The position numbers and the translations under genes were made by a program. A stretch of DNA of 64,000 nt from Halorarius halobius (GTDB taxonomy: Archaea > Halobacteriota > Halobacteria > Halobacteriales > Haloarculaceae): assembly GCF_024298865.1 (NCBI RefSeq), contig NZ_CP101161.1:331227-395226 (forward strand). The letters run 5' to 3'. The notes beneath the pieces were generated by a model, which did not search any database, was not told the DNA's origin, and saw only the letters and a list, made by a program, of their open reading frames with translations. The stretch's first letter is position 1, and each line of letters starts with the position of its first letter. Of the stretch, positions 26,199 through 34,484 are shown piece after piece.

Positions 26199-26963
26199 TC
26201 AGGCCGGGACGCCGCCGGTCGCCCGGAAGTAGAGCGCGAGGAACGTCACCGAGTTGTACGTGCCGTGAACGAAGATGGTCACCAGCAGGTTCTCGGTCAC
26301 CTCGTACAGTGCGCCGAGCAGGAGGCTCAACGCGAAGATGACGAACAGATACGCCCCGACTTGCGGGAGCGGTGCGCCGAACACGTTCATCACGTGCGCG
26401 AGCGCGAACACGCCCGACGCGATGCCGATGGCCGGCACCGCGGCGTACCGCTCCCGGAGCATCCCCTGGACCGCGCCACGGAACATCAGTTCCTCGCCCG
26501 GCCCCACGAACAGGTACGTCAGCGGGATGAGATACAGCGCAAGCTCCGGGTTCTGCATCCCGTCTTCGACGATGGAGGTGCTGGGCGTCTCGACGCCGAC
26601 GGCAGTGTAGGCCGCACTCAGCGCCGCGAGCAGGGCGAGGAGGCCGAGGAGGCCGGCGACGGCGAACCCCACGTCACGTAGCGTCGGCATCCGGATGTCG
26701 ACGATGTCGAACCGGTCCTCGAGTTTGAAGAACGCGAGGACGACGATGATGAAGCCGAACCCCTGGAGCGCGAGGATACTCAGCCCGTACTGGAGCACCA
26801 CCTGGTTCTGGACGTCCACGCCGACCGTCTGGAGGACGCTCGCCAGCACGAACAGCGTGACGATGCCCGCGACGGCGCCGGCGAGCGCGAGGCCGACGCT
26901 CTTGGCGACGACCCGGAGGCGGTCACGCTCGGCCGGCGCGCCCGGACTGACGTTCTCGGACAC
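26199..26963 (-). CDS. CPBP family intramembrane glutamic endopeptidase
   Basis: A 254-residue, roughly seven-helix membrane protease of the CPBP (CAAX protease/Abi) family. Motif 1, the EE-x3-R signature, is seen in GPGEELMFRGAVQGMLRER. Motif 2 (F-x3-H) is in GVFALAHVMN, and motif 3 follows in FVHGTYNSV. The catalytic residues are therefore complete. Substrates in archaea are unknown; roles in protein maturation or peptide defence are known for relatives. Confidence 0.9.
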   Translation of the reverse strand: MSENVSPGAPAERDRLRVVAKSVGLALAGAVAGIVTLFVLASVLQTVGVDVQNQVVLQYGLSILALQGFGFIIVVLAFFKLEDRFDIVDIRMPTLRDVGFAVAGLLGLLALLAALSAAYTAVGVETPSTSIVEDGMQNPELALYLIPLTYLFVGPGEELMFRGAVQGMLRERYAAVPAIGIASGVFALAHVMNVFGAPLPQVGAYLFVIFALSLLLGALYEVTENLLVTIFVHGTYNSVTFLALYFRATGGVPA

Positions 26964-27017
26964 ACCCTACGTAGCGAACGCACCCGAATACCTCTTTCTC
27001 ATCGTCGCGCCACGGAC

Positions 27018-28310
27018 TCAGTCGCCGTCGACGACCAGCCGCCGCTTCTCGCGGACCGCCTCGGCCTCGGGGAACTCGCCGCCCCCGAGCAGGCCACGCG
27101 CCGCCCGCTTGCCCCACTCCACTGCGGGCTGGGTGAACGTCTCGACGCCCATCAACTCGCCCGCGAGAACACACGCCGCTTCGAGCGAGACGAGCAACTC
27201 GCCGACACCCCGCTCGTCGACGCGGTCGATTTCGATGCGGACGTTCGGCTGGTCCGCCGCGGCGAGGCTCGCCTCCGTCGCCTCGAACTCGGCGTCGAGC
27301 AACTCGCCGAGCGAGGAGCCGCCGAGATACGACAGCCCTTCCACGTCCGTCGCGGGGATGGCTACGTCGCCCCGCTTGCGGGCACGGACGAGCGTGACCA
27401 GTTTGTCGTGGCGACCCGCCCGATACAACTGCAGTTGGGAGTGCTGGTCGGTTGCGCCCAGCGCCCGCGCCGGCGTCTGGCCCTGCCCGTCCTTGCCGAG
27501 CGACTCGGCCCACAGTTGTGCGAACCACTCCGCGAACGGCTCCAGTGCCTCGGCGTACGGCATCACGGCGTTGACGTGGGCGCCGCGGCGTTCGAGACCG
27601 ACGGCGACCGCGCCGTACGCGTAGGCCGGACAGTCGTAGAGGCTCCCCGACAGGGAGTCACGGGCCTCACGTCCCCCGGCGAGCACGGCCTCGACGTCGT
27701 AGCCGAGAATCGCGGCGGGCACCAGCCCGACGGCCGACAACGCCGAGAACCGTCCGGGGACGCCCTCGGGCACAGAGAGGGCAGGCAGGTCGTGTTCGTC
27801 GGCCAACTCCCGTAGGGGACCGGCCTCGCCGGTGGTGACGACGGTGCGGTCGGTCCAGTCGACGCCCGCCGCCCGCATCGCGTCCTGCACGACGAGGAAG
27901 TTCGACAGCGTTTCCGCGGTCGTCCCCGAGCGGGAGACGACGTTCACGGCGGTCCGGGAGAGGTCCAGTCGGTCGAGCAGTCGCCGGGTCGCCTCGGGGT
28001 CGACGTTGTCGAGGACGTGGTGGTTCTGTTCGCCGAGCGCGCGGGTGACCGTCACCGCGCCCAGCGCGGAGCCCCCGATGCCGACGGTGAGCACGTGGTC
28101 GGCGTCGACGTCGGCGACGGCCGACTCGATGCCCGCCGCGTTCGTCGTCTCGGGGAGGTTCAGGCTGGCGTAGCCGAACTCCGCGTTCGCCATCCCCGCG
28201 GCGATGGTGTCGTGTGCCTCGGCCACCTCCGCGTCGAGTCTGTCGAGGGCGTCCTCGGAGATACCGGGCGTGGCAACGGAGTCGAGCGCGTTGCCGATGT
28301 CCACTCGCAT
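27018..28310 (-). CDS. pgi: Glucose-6-phosphate isomerase
   Basis: Pgi interconverts glucose-6-phosphate and fructose-6-phosphate, used in haloarchaea mainly for gluconeogenesis and sugar entry. The 430-residue protein shows the two SIS-like halves of the family: TVGIGGSALGAVTV, NVVSRSGTTAETLSN, and the catalytic Glu region around SAVGLVPAAILG. A conserved GATDQHSQLQLY motif supplies the catalytic His. The start MRVDIGNALDSVATPG is supported by conservation of the following sequence. Confidence 0.94.
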   Translation of the reverse strand: MRVDIGNALDSVATPGISEDALDRLDAEVAEAHDTIAAGMANAEFGYASLNLPETTNAAGIESAVADVDADHVLTVGIGGSALGAVTVTRALGEQNHHVLDNVDPEATRRLLDRLDLSRTAVNVVSRSGTTAETLSNFLVVQDAMRAAGVDWTDRTVVTTGEAGPLRELADEHDLPALSVPEGVPGRFSALSAVGLVPAAILGYDVEAVLAGGREARDSLSGSLYDCPAYAYGAVAVGLERRGAHVNAVMPYAEALEPFAEWFAQLWAESLGKDGQGQTPARALGATDQHSQLQLYRAGRHDKLVTLVRARKRGDVAIPATDVEGLSYLGGSSLGELLDAEFEATEASLAAADQPNVRIEIDRVDERGVGELLVSLEAACVLAGELMGVETFTQPAVEWGKRAARGLLGGGEFPEAEAVREKRRLVVDGD

Positions 28311-28404
28311 ACCCGGGTCGCCGGGCCGTGGTGGCAAAGGCGTTCGGACTCCGGGCTAGGGACGAACGACAGCGGGAGAATCGACAGGCACCTCGAAAGT
28401 CGGT

Positions 28405-29235
28405 TCAAACGTCCAACTCGGCGGGCGCGGGCGGCATGTGGCGCTTGTGCTCGCTCTCCTCGACGAGGCCGACCACCCGCTCCACCGCCGATTCGGGCAC
28501 GTCGAGCGTCCGCACCGTCGCGGACTTCGAGAACGGGCCGTCGACGTGGAGCGCGAGAATCGCGTCGAGCGTGTCGTAGCCGAGTCCCATCTCCTCCTCG
28601 TCGGTCTGTCCCTCCCACATCTCCGCGCTCGGCGGCTTCTCGACGAGGTCGTCGGGGACGCCGACGTGGCTCGCCAGCTGGCGCACCTGTCGCTTGTAGA
28701 GGTTGCCGATGGGGTTGCAGTCGACCGCCTGGTCGCCGTACTTCGTGAAGTAGCCGGTCATCGCCTCCGACCGGTTGCCCGTGCCGAGCACGACCCCCGA
28801 CTCCGCGTTGGCGACGAAGTAGTTGAGCACGCCCCGCACCCGGACGCGGACGTTGCCCAGCGCCATCCGGTCGTCGGCGCCCTCGGGGTAGGCGTCGACG
28901 AACGATTCGACGATAGGGTCGATGGCGACGACATCGTACTCGACGTCGAGCATCTCGGCGACGCGTTCGGCGTCGCTCATGTTCCCCTCGGTGTTCACCT
29001 CGCTGGGCATCACCAGTCCGTGGACGGCGTCGGAGCCGAGCGCCTCCACCGCCAGGTGGGCGGTCAGCGTCGAGTCGATACCCCCCGAGAGGCCGATGAC
29101 CGCGCCGTCGGCACCGGCGTCGTCGACGACGGCCTCGATGAAGTCGGTGATGTGCTCGCGGTGGGCCTCTAACTCCCCTTCGGAGAGGTCGAGGTCGACG
29201 CCGCTCCCCTCGACCAGCGCGTCTGCCTGTGACAT
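28405..29235 (-). CDS. nadE: NAD+ synthase
   Basis: NadE amidates nicotinic-acid adenine dinucleotide to NAD+ using ATP and ammonia. The 276-residue protein has the PP-loop GLSGGIDSTLTAHL near residues 48-61, and later GTGNRSEAMTGYFTKYGD and GNLYKRQVRQLA for substrate binding. No glutaminase domain is present, so free ammonia is the donor, as in other short archaeal NadE proteins. It lies 94 bp upstream of pgi. Confidence 0.95.
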   Translation of the reverse strand: MSQADALVEGSGVDLDLSEGELEAHREHITDFIEAVVDDAGADGAVIGLSGGIDSTLTAHLAVEALGSDAVHGLVMPSEVNTEGNMSDAERVAEMLDVEYDVVAIDPIVESFVDAYPEGADDRMALGNVRVRVRGVLNYFVANAESGVVLGTGNRSEAMTGYFTKYGDQAVDCNPIGNLYKRQVRQLASHVGVPDDLVEKPPSAEMWEGQTDEEEMGLGYDTLDAILALHVDGPFSKSATVRTLDVPESAVERVVGLVEESEHKRHMPPAPAELDV

Positions 29236-29364
29236 TGCCGACTTGTTCGGCCGGACGCGACAAATAACTGCCGTGGGCGGCGAATCGCTGGACGTTCGTC
29301 TACTCCGGTCGTGGCCCGGGAAACGCTACGTTGAAGTGCGGCGGTAGGTTACCAACGGGCGCAA

Positions 29365-29435
29365 GCGCCGTTGGTCCAGTGGTAGGACATTAGCTTCCCA
29401 AGCTAATAGCCCGGGTTCAATTCCCGGACGGCGCA
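29365..29435 (+). tRNA. tRNA-Gly (CCC anticodon)
   Basis: A 71-nt cloverleaf. Acceptor stem GCGCCGT pairs with ACGGCGC. The D-arm contains TGGTCCAGTGGTAGGACA. The anticodon stem TTAGC/GCTAA encloses TTCCCAA (anticodon CCC). The T-arm is CCGGG-TTCAATT-CCCGG and the discriminator is A. CCA is not encoded. No intron. Confidence 0.97.
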
Positions 29436-29437
29436 TC

Positions 29438-29540
29438 CTGCGACGAACGAAAGTGAGGAGCGCATAGCGGAGTTCTCGATTGCGAGCGGTGAACGGAGTG
29501 AACCGCGACACGAAAACGCCAGTGAGAGCCGTCGTCCCCG
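29438..29540. other. GAGCG-type spacer after tRNA-Gly
   Basis: This spacer has the purine-asymmetric CGAACGAAAGTGAGGAGCG and GAACGGAGTGAACCGCGA phrasing common in haloarchaeal intergenic DNA. No ORF, repeat of the tRNA 3' end or integrase remnant is visible. Confidence 0.4.
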
Positions 29541-29544
29541 TTCG

Positions 29545-29910
29545 CTACTCGTCCAGCCGTTCCGTCTCGCGGACCGTCTTCTCCGTCTCGACGTTCCCCG
29601 TGTTCAGCGTCCCCGACGGCTCGAACAGCAGGACGCGACACTCCTCCTCGGCGACCGGCTTGTGCTCGACGCCGGCGGGGACGACGTGGAACTGGCCGGC
29701 CGACAACTGCACGTCATCGTCGTCGCGCACGCGGATGGTCAACTCCCCGTCGTGGACGAAAAACAGTTCGTCCGCGTCGGCGTGGTGGTGCCAGTCGAAC
29801 TCCCCGTGCAGGCGGGCGAGTTTCATCTGTTGGCCGTTCAACTCGGCGGCGACGCGGGGCGACCAGAACTCGTCGATGCTGTCGAACGCCTCGCTCAGGT
29901 CGACGGGCAT
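29545..29910 (-). CDS. Cupin domain protein
   Basis: A 121-residue single-domain cupin. Motif 1 is seen in FDWHHHADADELFFVHDGELTI (metal-binding His residues and Glu) and motif 2 in GQFHVVPAGVEHKPVAEE. It should bind a divalent metal in the beta barrel. Haloarchaeal relatives are general and of unknown substrate. It lies 30 bp after the Nmad3-like gene on the same strand and may be co-transcribed with it. Confidence 0.9.
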   Translation of the reverse strand: MPVDLSEAFDSIDEFWSPRVAAELNGQQMKLARLHGEFDWHHHADADELFFVHDGELTIRVRDDDDVQLSAGQFHVVPAGVEHKPVAEEECRVLLFEPSGTLNTGNVETEKTVRETERLDE

Positions 29911-29940
29911 ACCTAGCGTTCGGGCCGCACGCGGAAGTCG

Positions 29941-30657
29941 CTACTGCACCCGGTCGAAGGCCCGACTCTCCACCACGTCGAACAGCGCCTCCGTGCCGGC
30001 GTCGTCGAACCGGAGCGGCCGGCGCCACCACGGGCCCTTCCCCGAGTCGGCCGAGTGGTCGGTGACCAGCCGGTTCGCGTCGACGCCCGCATCGCGCCCG
30101 GACAGCGGCACCGCCCGGTCGAACAGCCGCGAATCGTCGGGGTCGCCACGCAGGAGAACCGCCGCGTCCATCTCCGCACGCTTGACGTGGGCGTTCGAGG
30201 CGAACCGCTCCCGTTCGGCCGCCGGGAGCGCGTCGTAGTCGGTCACCGGGTCGCGCGCGAGACGGAACCCGCCGACGAGATACGCGCCCCACTCGGGCGG
30301 TTGCCACGCGGGCGGGTCCTCGCCGGCGGTGTCGAGCGTCGCGTAGAACAGCGCCCAGTCGCCGGCCGCGAGGTCCGCCAGGGGCCGCGCCTTCACGCCG
30401 TGGGGGTCGCCGTACGTGTACGCCTCCCCGTGCGGATACTCGGGAAACTCCGGGTCGAGGTGGACAGGGGTGTCGCGGACCCGGTCGGGCACCGCCACGG
30501 GCAGGTGCGGCGTCAGGTCGCCGTACGTCGGTACCGGCTCGCATGTGGGTTCCGACTCCGGGATGGGGAGGAAGGCGAACGACCCGTCCGCGAACGCCGG
30601 GCCGCGGAAGCCCGGCGCGTTCGTGTTCGCTCCGACGTTGACGGCGACGGCACGCAT
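29941..30657 (-). CDS. Nmad3-like putative nucleotide-modification-associated protein
   Basis: A 238-residue protein whose conserved positions resemble the Nmad3 family: an N-terminal strand, then ADGSFAFLPIPE, a Y-x-DL element (TYGDLTPH), VHLDPEFPEY, and LADLAAGDWALFYATLDT. The second half carries RDPVTDYDALPAAERERFASNAHVKR. Nmad domains were defined by association with DNA base modification systems, but no methylase, nuclease or glycosidase gene lies nearby. It is probably a stand-alone conserved haloarchaeal version. The assignment is from remembered motifs, not a search. Confidence 0.5.
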   Translation of the reverse strand: MRAVAVNVGANTNAPGFRGPAFADGSFAFLPIPESEPTCEPVPTYGDLTPHLPVAVPDRVRDTPVHLDPEFPEYPHGEAYTYGDPHGVKARPLADLAAGDWALFYATLDTAGEDPPAWQPPEWGAYLVGGFRLARDPVTDYDALPAAERERFASNAHVKRAEMDAAVLLRGDPDDSRLFDRAVPLSGRDAGVDANRLVTDHSADSGKGPWWRRPLRFDDAGTEALFDVVESRAFDRVQ

Positions 30658-30682
30658 ACCCGCCCGTTCGGCCGGACGGCAA

Positions 30683-31138
30683 TCAACCCCGCGTTCCGGG
30701 AAGCGAGTCGCGGAACCGCTCGCGGTCGACGACCCGGAACGTCGTCGTCACCTCGCCGACGGCGGAGCCGTCCGGGCGCTCGACGCGGCCCTCGAAGGTG
30801 AGGTTCGACCCGTCCACGTCCACCAGTTCGGTCTCGACGGCGAGGTCGGTCCCGAGTGGCGCGGCCCCGCGGTGGTGGAGCGTCGCGTCGACGCCCACGG
30901 TGCCGGTGCCGTCGGGGAGGTGGCCGTGCAGGGAGTCGCGGCCGGTGAACTCCACCCATCCGAGCAGGGCGGGCGACCCGAGCACGCGCACCGGTTCGTC
31001 GGGCGCGGCGTCGTGGGCCGCCGGGCGGGCCGGCGGGTCCGACTGCTCGCCGAACACGTTCGTCGTGTGGCTCCGCTCGACGGTGAACGTCCGCCGGGAG
31101 ACGAGTGAGCGCCCGTCGAGCCCCGAGAGGTCGACCAT
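30683..31138 (-). CDS. Hotdog-fold thioesterase family protein
   Basis: A 151-residue single hotdog domain that resembles fluoroacetyl-CoA thioesterase-type proteins: RTFTVERSHTTNVFGEQSD at the N-terminus, then FTGRDSLHGHLPDGTGTVG, LGTDLAVETELVDVDG and TTTFRVVDRERF. It should hydrolyse or bind an acyl-CoA in the cytoplasm; the acyl group is not predictable. It starts a group of three minus-strand genes with the Nmad3-like and cupin genes (25 and 30 bp gaps). Confidence 0.78.
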   Translation of the reverse strand: MVDLSGLDGRSLVSRRTFTVERSHTTNVFGEQSDPPARPAAHDAAPDEPVRVLGSPALLGWVEFTGRDSLHGHLPDGTGTVGVDATLHHRGAAPLGTDLAVETELVDVDGSNLTFEGRVERPDGSAVGEVTTTFRVVDRERFRDSLPGTRG

Positions 31139-31168
31139 ACCGGTGGGGCGGCGGCCACCGTCAAGAAC

Positions 31169-32251
31169 TCAGCGGACGCGCCGGAGCGCCGCGTGGCCCG
31201 CGACCCCGGCGAGGAAGGCGACGCCGACGTTCGTGAGCACCGCGAGCGCGGCCATCCCGACGACGACGGGCCGGTCGGGCGAGTCGAGGGCGACCCACGC
31301 GAGTTGCCCCGCGACCGCGAGCAGGAGGACGCCGAGCATCGCCATCGGGAACCCGGACCAGAGGCCGGCGACGAGCGCCGCCGCCAGATACAGCGCGGCG
31401 AGCACGAGGTTCGCGCCGCCGGTGCGCGCGCCGAACGCGTACTTCCCCGCGAGGCCGCCGGAGCCGTGACACATCGGCACCGCACCGAGCGGAACGCCCA
31501 GCAGGTTCATCGCACCCATGCTCTCCGCGAGGTCGTCGGCGCTCACGTCGGCGTCGAACAGGTCCGACAGCAACAGCGAGGTGGCGACGGCGGCGTTGCC
31601 GACGGTCATCGCCAACTGGCCCGCAAGGCCTTCGAGCGCGCCGGTCGACAGCGTCGGTCCGCCCGTCGGGAACAGGGCGAACGCCGGTAGCGACGGCGTG
31701 GGCACACCCCCACCCCAGAGGGCGACGCCGGTGCCGACCGCGAGCACGGCCACCGCCCCGGCCCGGCGGTAGACGAGCGTCGCGGCGACGGCGACGACGA
31801 CGCCGGCGGCGGCCATCGCCGGCGCGCCGGCCGCGAGGTCGGCGCCCGCCAGCGCCAGCAACGCCGCCACGGATAGCTGGACGCCCCTGACGACCGGTTC
31901 CCCGACGTACCGCTGGACGCGGGCCATCGTCCCCGTCAGCCCCGCGACGAGCAGGAGGCCGCCGGCGAGCAGACCCGCCGCGACGAGTTCGCCGTACGCG
32001 AGCGTGCCGGCGATGGCGAGTCCCGCGAGCGCCTTCATCGGTTCGACGGAGACCGGCAGGCCGTACCGGACTCCCCACACGGCCTGGAAGACGGCGAACC
32101 CGACGAGCAGGTGGGCGAGCGACGCCGGCGTCAGCGCGGCGAGCGCGACGACTATCGGGAGGACCGTAACCGAATCCCCCAGCGCGCCGGTCACCTCGCC
32201 GACCGAGAGTTCGAACCCGCGGCCGCGGTCGGTCTCGACCGATATCGCCAT
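31169..32251 (-). CDS. MOT1-type molybdate/sulfate transporter
   Basis: A 360-residue, about ten-helix membrane protein of the MOT1 family (a SulP-related branch). Diagnostic segments are GALGDSVTVLPIVVAL near residue 22, PVSVEPMKALAGLAIAG near 66 and PMCHGSGGLAGKYAFGARTG near 260. In eukaryotes MOT1 proteins take up molybdate with high affinity. Its place 87 bp after the WtpCBA genes on the same strand supports molybdate or tungstate as the substrate, although sulfate cannot be excluded. Confidence 0.85.
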   Translation of the reverse strand: MAISVETDRGRGFELSVGEVTGALGDSVTVLPIVVALAALTPASLAHLLVGFAVFQAVWGVRYGLPVSVEPMKALAGLAIAGTLAYGELVAAGLLAGGLLLVAGLTGTMARVQRYVGEPVVRGVQLSVAALLALAGADLAAGAPAMAAAGVVVAVAATLVYRRAGAVAVLAVGTGVALWGGGVPTPSLPAFALFPTGGPTLSTGALEGLAGQLAMTVGNAAVATSLLLSDLFDADVSADDLAESMGAMNLLGVPLGAVPMCHGSGGLAGKYAFGARTGGANLVLAALYLAAALVAGLWSGFPMAMLGVLLLAVAGQLAWVALDSPDRPVVVGMAALAVLTNVGVAFLAGVAGHAALRRVR

Positions 32252-32338
32252 CCATCGGCAGTCACCGGTCCGTCGGCTTCACTCTTTTCAGAAACCCGAA
32301 ACGATTGGCAACCGCGGGCGGCGTAACTGCTCGACGTT

Positions 32339-33343
32339 TCATCCGCCGTCGAGGCGTGCCGCCCGGTCCGCGGGGAAGCCGACGCCGACCGTCTCGCCCT
32401 CCGCGGGCGGGTCCGACCAGAACGCGACGGCCGACGCGCCGTCGAGCGCGAGCGTCACCCGGTAGGTGGCGTCCTCGCGGACGACCCGCTCGACCGTCGC
32501 CTCGTGCGGGCCGCCCCGCCGGACGTGTTCGGGCCGGACCGCGACCTGTCCGGCCCCGCCGTCGACCAGTCGACCGGGCAGGACGTTCGCGCCGACGAAC
32601 GCCGCGACTTCGGGCGTGTCGGGCGCCTCGAACACCGCCTCGGGCGTGCCGACCTGCACCACCTCGCCGTTGCGCATGACGGCGACGCGGTCGGCCAGCG
32701 CCCGCGCAGTCGTCCGGTTGTGGGTGACGTGGACGGCGGTCACGTCCGCGAGCACGTCCGCGAGGTCGTCCCGGAGCGCCTGCCGAGTCGGCACGTCCAG
32801 CGCCGACAGCGGTTCGTCCAGAAGCAGGACGCGCGGGTCGATGGCCAGCGCCCGTGCCAGCGCGACCCGCTGTTTCTCGCCGCCCGACAGCGTCGGCGGC
32901 GACCGCTCCGCGAGGTCCGCGACGCCCATCCGGTCGAGCAGGTCGTCGGGGTTGGGGAGCGGGTCGACCGCTTCGCCGCCCTCGGTTTCCGGGGGCGTCC
33001 AGTCGTCGCGCTCGTCGGCCGGCGGTTCGACCGGGCGGTCGCCGTACCGCTGGCCGAACGCGACGTTCTCGCGGGCGTCCATGTGGGGGAACAGCGCGTA
33101 GTCCTGGAACACGAAGCCGAACCCCCGTTCCTCCGGCGGGCGGGCGGTCACGCTCTCGCCGTCGACGGTGACCGACCCCGCGTGGGCGTGGTGGCCCGCC
33201 ACAGTCTCCAGGAGGAGCGTCTTCCCGCTCCCGGAGGGGCCAAGCACGACGAGCGTCTCGCCCTCCGCGACATCGAGCGCGGCGTCCACTTCGAAGCGGG
33301 TGTCGCCGTCGGAGAACGTCGCCGCGACGTCGAACGATATCAC
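32339..33343 (-). CDS. wtpC: Tungstate/molybdate ABC transporter ATP-binding protein
   Basis: This 334-residue ATPase powers WtpABC-type oxyanion import. Walker A GPSGSGKT lies at 35-42, the Q-loop at FQDYALF, and signature LSGGEKQRVALARA near 145, followed by Walker B LLLDEPLSALD. The C-terminal part (about 245-334) is a TOBE-like domain. An acidic insertion of about 35 residues (DRPVEPPADERDDW onward) sits between the Q-loop and the signature. The start is a GTG that overlaps the wtpB stop by 4 bp, showing translational coupling. Confidence 0.92.
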   Translation of the reverse strand: MISFDVAATFSDGDTRFEVDAALDVAEGETLVVLGPSGSGKTLLLETVAGHHAHAGSVTVDGESVTARPPEERGFGFVFQDYALFPHMDARENVAFGQRYGDRPVEPPADERDDWTPPETEGGEAVDPLPNPDDLLDRMGVADLAERSPPTLSGGEKQRVALARALAIDPRVLLLDEPLSALDVPTRQALRDDLADVLADVTAVHVTHNRTTARALADRVAVMRNGEVVQVGTPEAVFEAPDTPEVAAFVGANVLPGRLVDGGAGQVAVRPEHVRRGGPHEATVERVVREDATYRVTLALDGASAVAFWSDPPAEGETVGVGFPADRAARLDGG

Positions 33344-34443
33344 ACCCGGCTCACCTCGTCGTAGGCGAGCCACCGCACCAGCACGAACAGTAACGCCGAC
33401 AGCGCGAGCAGGAGGACGCTCACCGCGCCACTCCGTGCGAGGCCGTTGTCCGACGTGAGGTAGGTGTTGAAGATGAAGACGGGGGCGTGCTGGGCCGCGA
33501 CCACGTCGCCGGTCACCGGGTAGAAGAACGACACCGAGTACGCGACGACGGCGACGGCGCCGAACTCCGAGACGGCGCGTGCCCACGCCAGCACCCCGCC
33601 CGTGAGGACGCCCCGCGAGGCCAGCGGCAGGGTCACCCGCCGGAACGTCTCCAGCGGCGAGGCGCCGTGGCTCCGGGCGGCGTACTCGAGGCGGTCGTCG
33701 ACGTTCTCGAACGCCTCGCGGGCGGCGTTGACCGCGAACGGCGCGGCGACGAACAGCATCGCCAGCACCATCCCGCCGAACGTCCCCAGGACCTGGAGGT
33801 CCGGGAACGCGCCCCCCGACCCGAGGCCGAACAGGATGATGATGCCCGCCACCGAGTGTGGCACCACGAGCGGCAAATCGACGAGACTCTCGACGAGCGA
33901 CTGACCCGCGAACCCCCGCGAGAGGAGGTACGCCAGCGGGACGCCCGTCACCAGCGCCGCCAGCGCCGCGACCAGCGGCGCGTACACCGAGAGAAACAGC
34001 GTCTCCTGCACGTCCGAGTTCATCGCCATCTCCGCGACCAGCGCGGGGTCCTGCCGGGCGACGAACATCAACAGGGGGACGCCGACGGCGACCAGAAGTA
34101 GCGACCCGAGCGAGGCCGCGGCGGCGCCGACCCACTCCTCGCCCGAGACGGCCGCCGCGACCGCGAGGACGACCGGGGCGACGGCGGCGGCCAGCACCCC
34201 CGCGACGGTGACGGCGACGGCGACGACGGCGGCGGTACCGACGACCGCGGCGACGACACCGCGGGGCCCGCCGACCGTGGCGGCCGCCAGCGCCGCACCG
34301 CTCCCGACGGCGAACAGCGCGTACAGGGTGGGGCGGCCGGCCGCCTGCGCGAGCCCGAACGCCGACAGTTGCACGACGACGACCGCCAGCACGACCGCCC
34401 CGCGGCCGAAGCCGCCGACGGCCGTCTCCCGCAGTTCACTCAT
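33340..34443 (-). CDS. wtpB: Tungstate/molybdate ABC transporter permease
   Basis: A 367-residue permease. The C-terminal 230 residues are a normal ABC permease with the EAA loop RLEYAARSHGASPLETFRRVTLPLA. The N-terminal 130 residues add four or so extra hydrophobic helices (about 15-35, 38-58, 62-95 and 100-127) rarely seen in short ModB/WtpB proteins. It overlaps wtpC by 4 bp and follows wtpA by 41 bp. Together the three genes encode a complete oxyanion importer. Confidence 0.9.
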   Translation of the reverse strand: MSELRETAVGGFGRGAVVLAVVVVQLSAFGLAQAAGRPTLYALFAVGSGAALAAATVGGPRGVVAAVVGTAAVVAVAVTVAGVLAAAVAPVVLAVAAAVSGEEWVGAAAASLGSLLLVAVGVPLLMFVARQDPALVAEMAMNSDVQETLFLSVYAPLVAALAALVTGVPLAYLLSRGFAGQSLVESLVDLPLVVPHSVAGIIILFGLGSGGAFPDLQVLGTFGGMVLAMLFVAAPFAVNAAREAFENVDDRLEYAARSHGASPLETFRRVTLPLASRGVLTGGVLAWARAVSEFGAVAVVAYSVSFFYPVTGDVVAAQHAPVFIFNTYLTSDNGLARSGAVSVLLLALSALLFVLVRWLAYDEVSRV

Positions 34444-34484
34444 GGCCGCGGGTGAAGACGCGAGGCGTCACGACGGTTGCGGTC

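Noticed and set aside
29365-29540. tRNA-Gly as an integration site for a mobile element
   Set aside because: No repeat of the tRNA 3' end, integrase or foreign-looking genes are found on either side.
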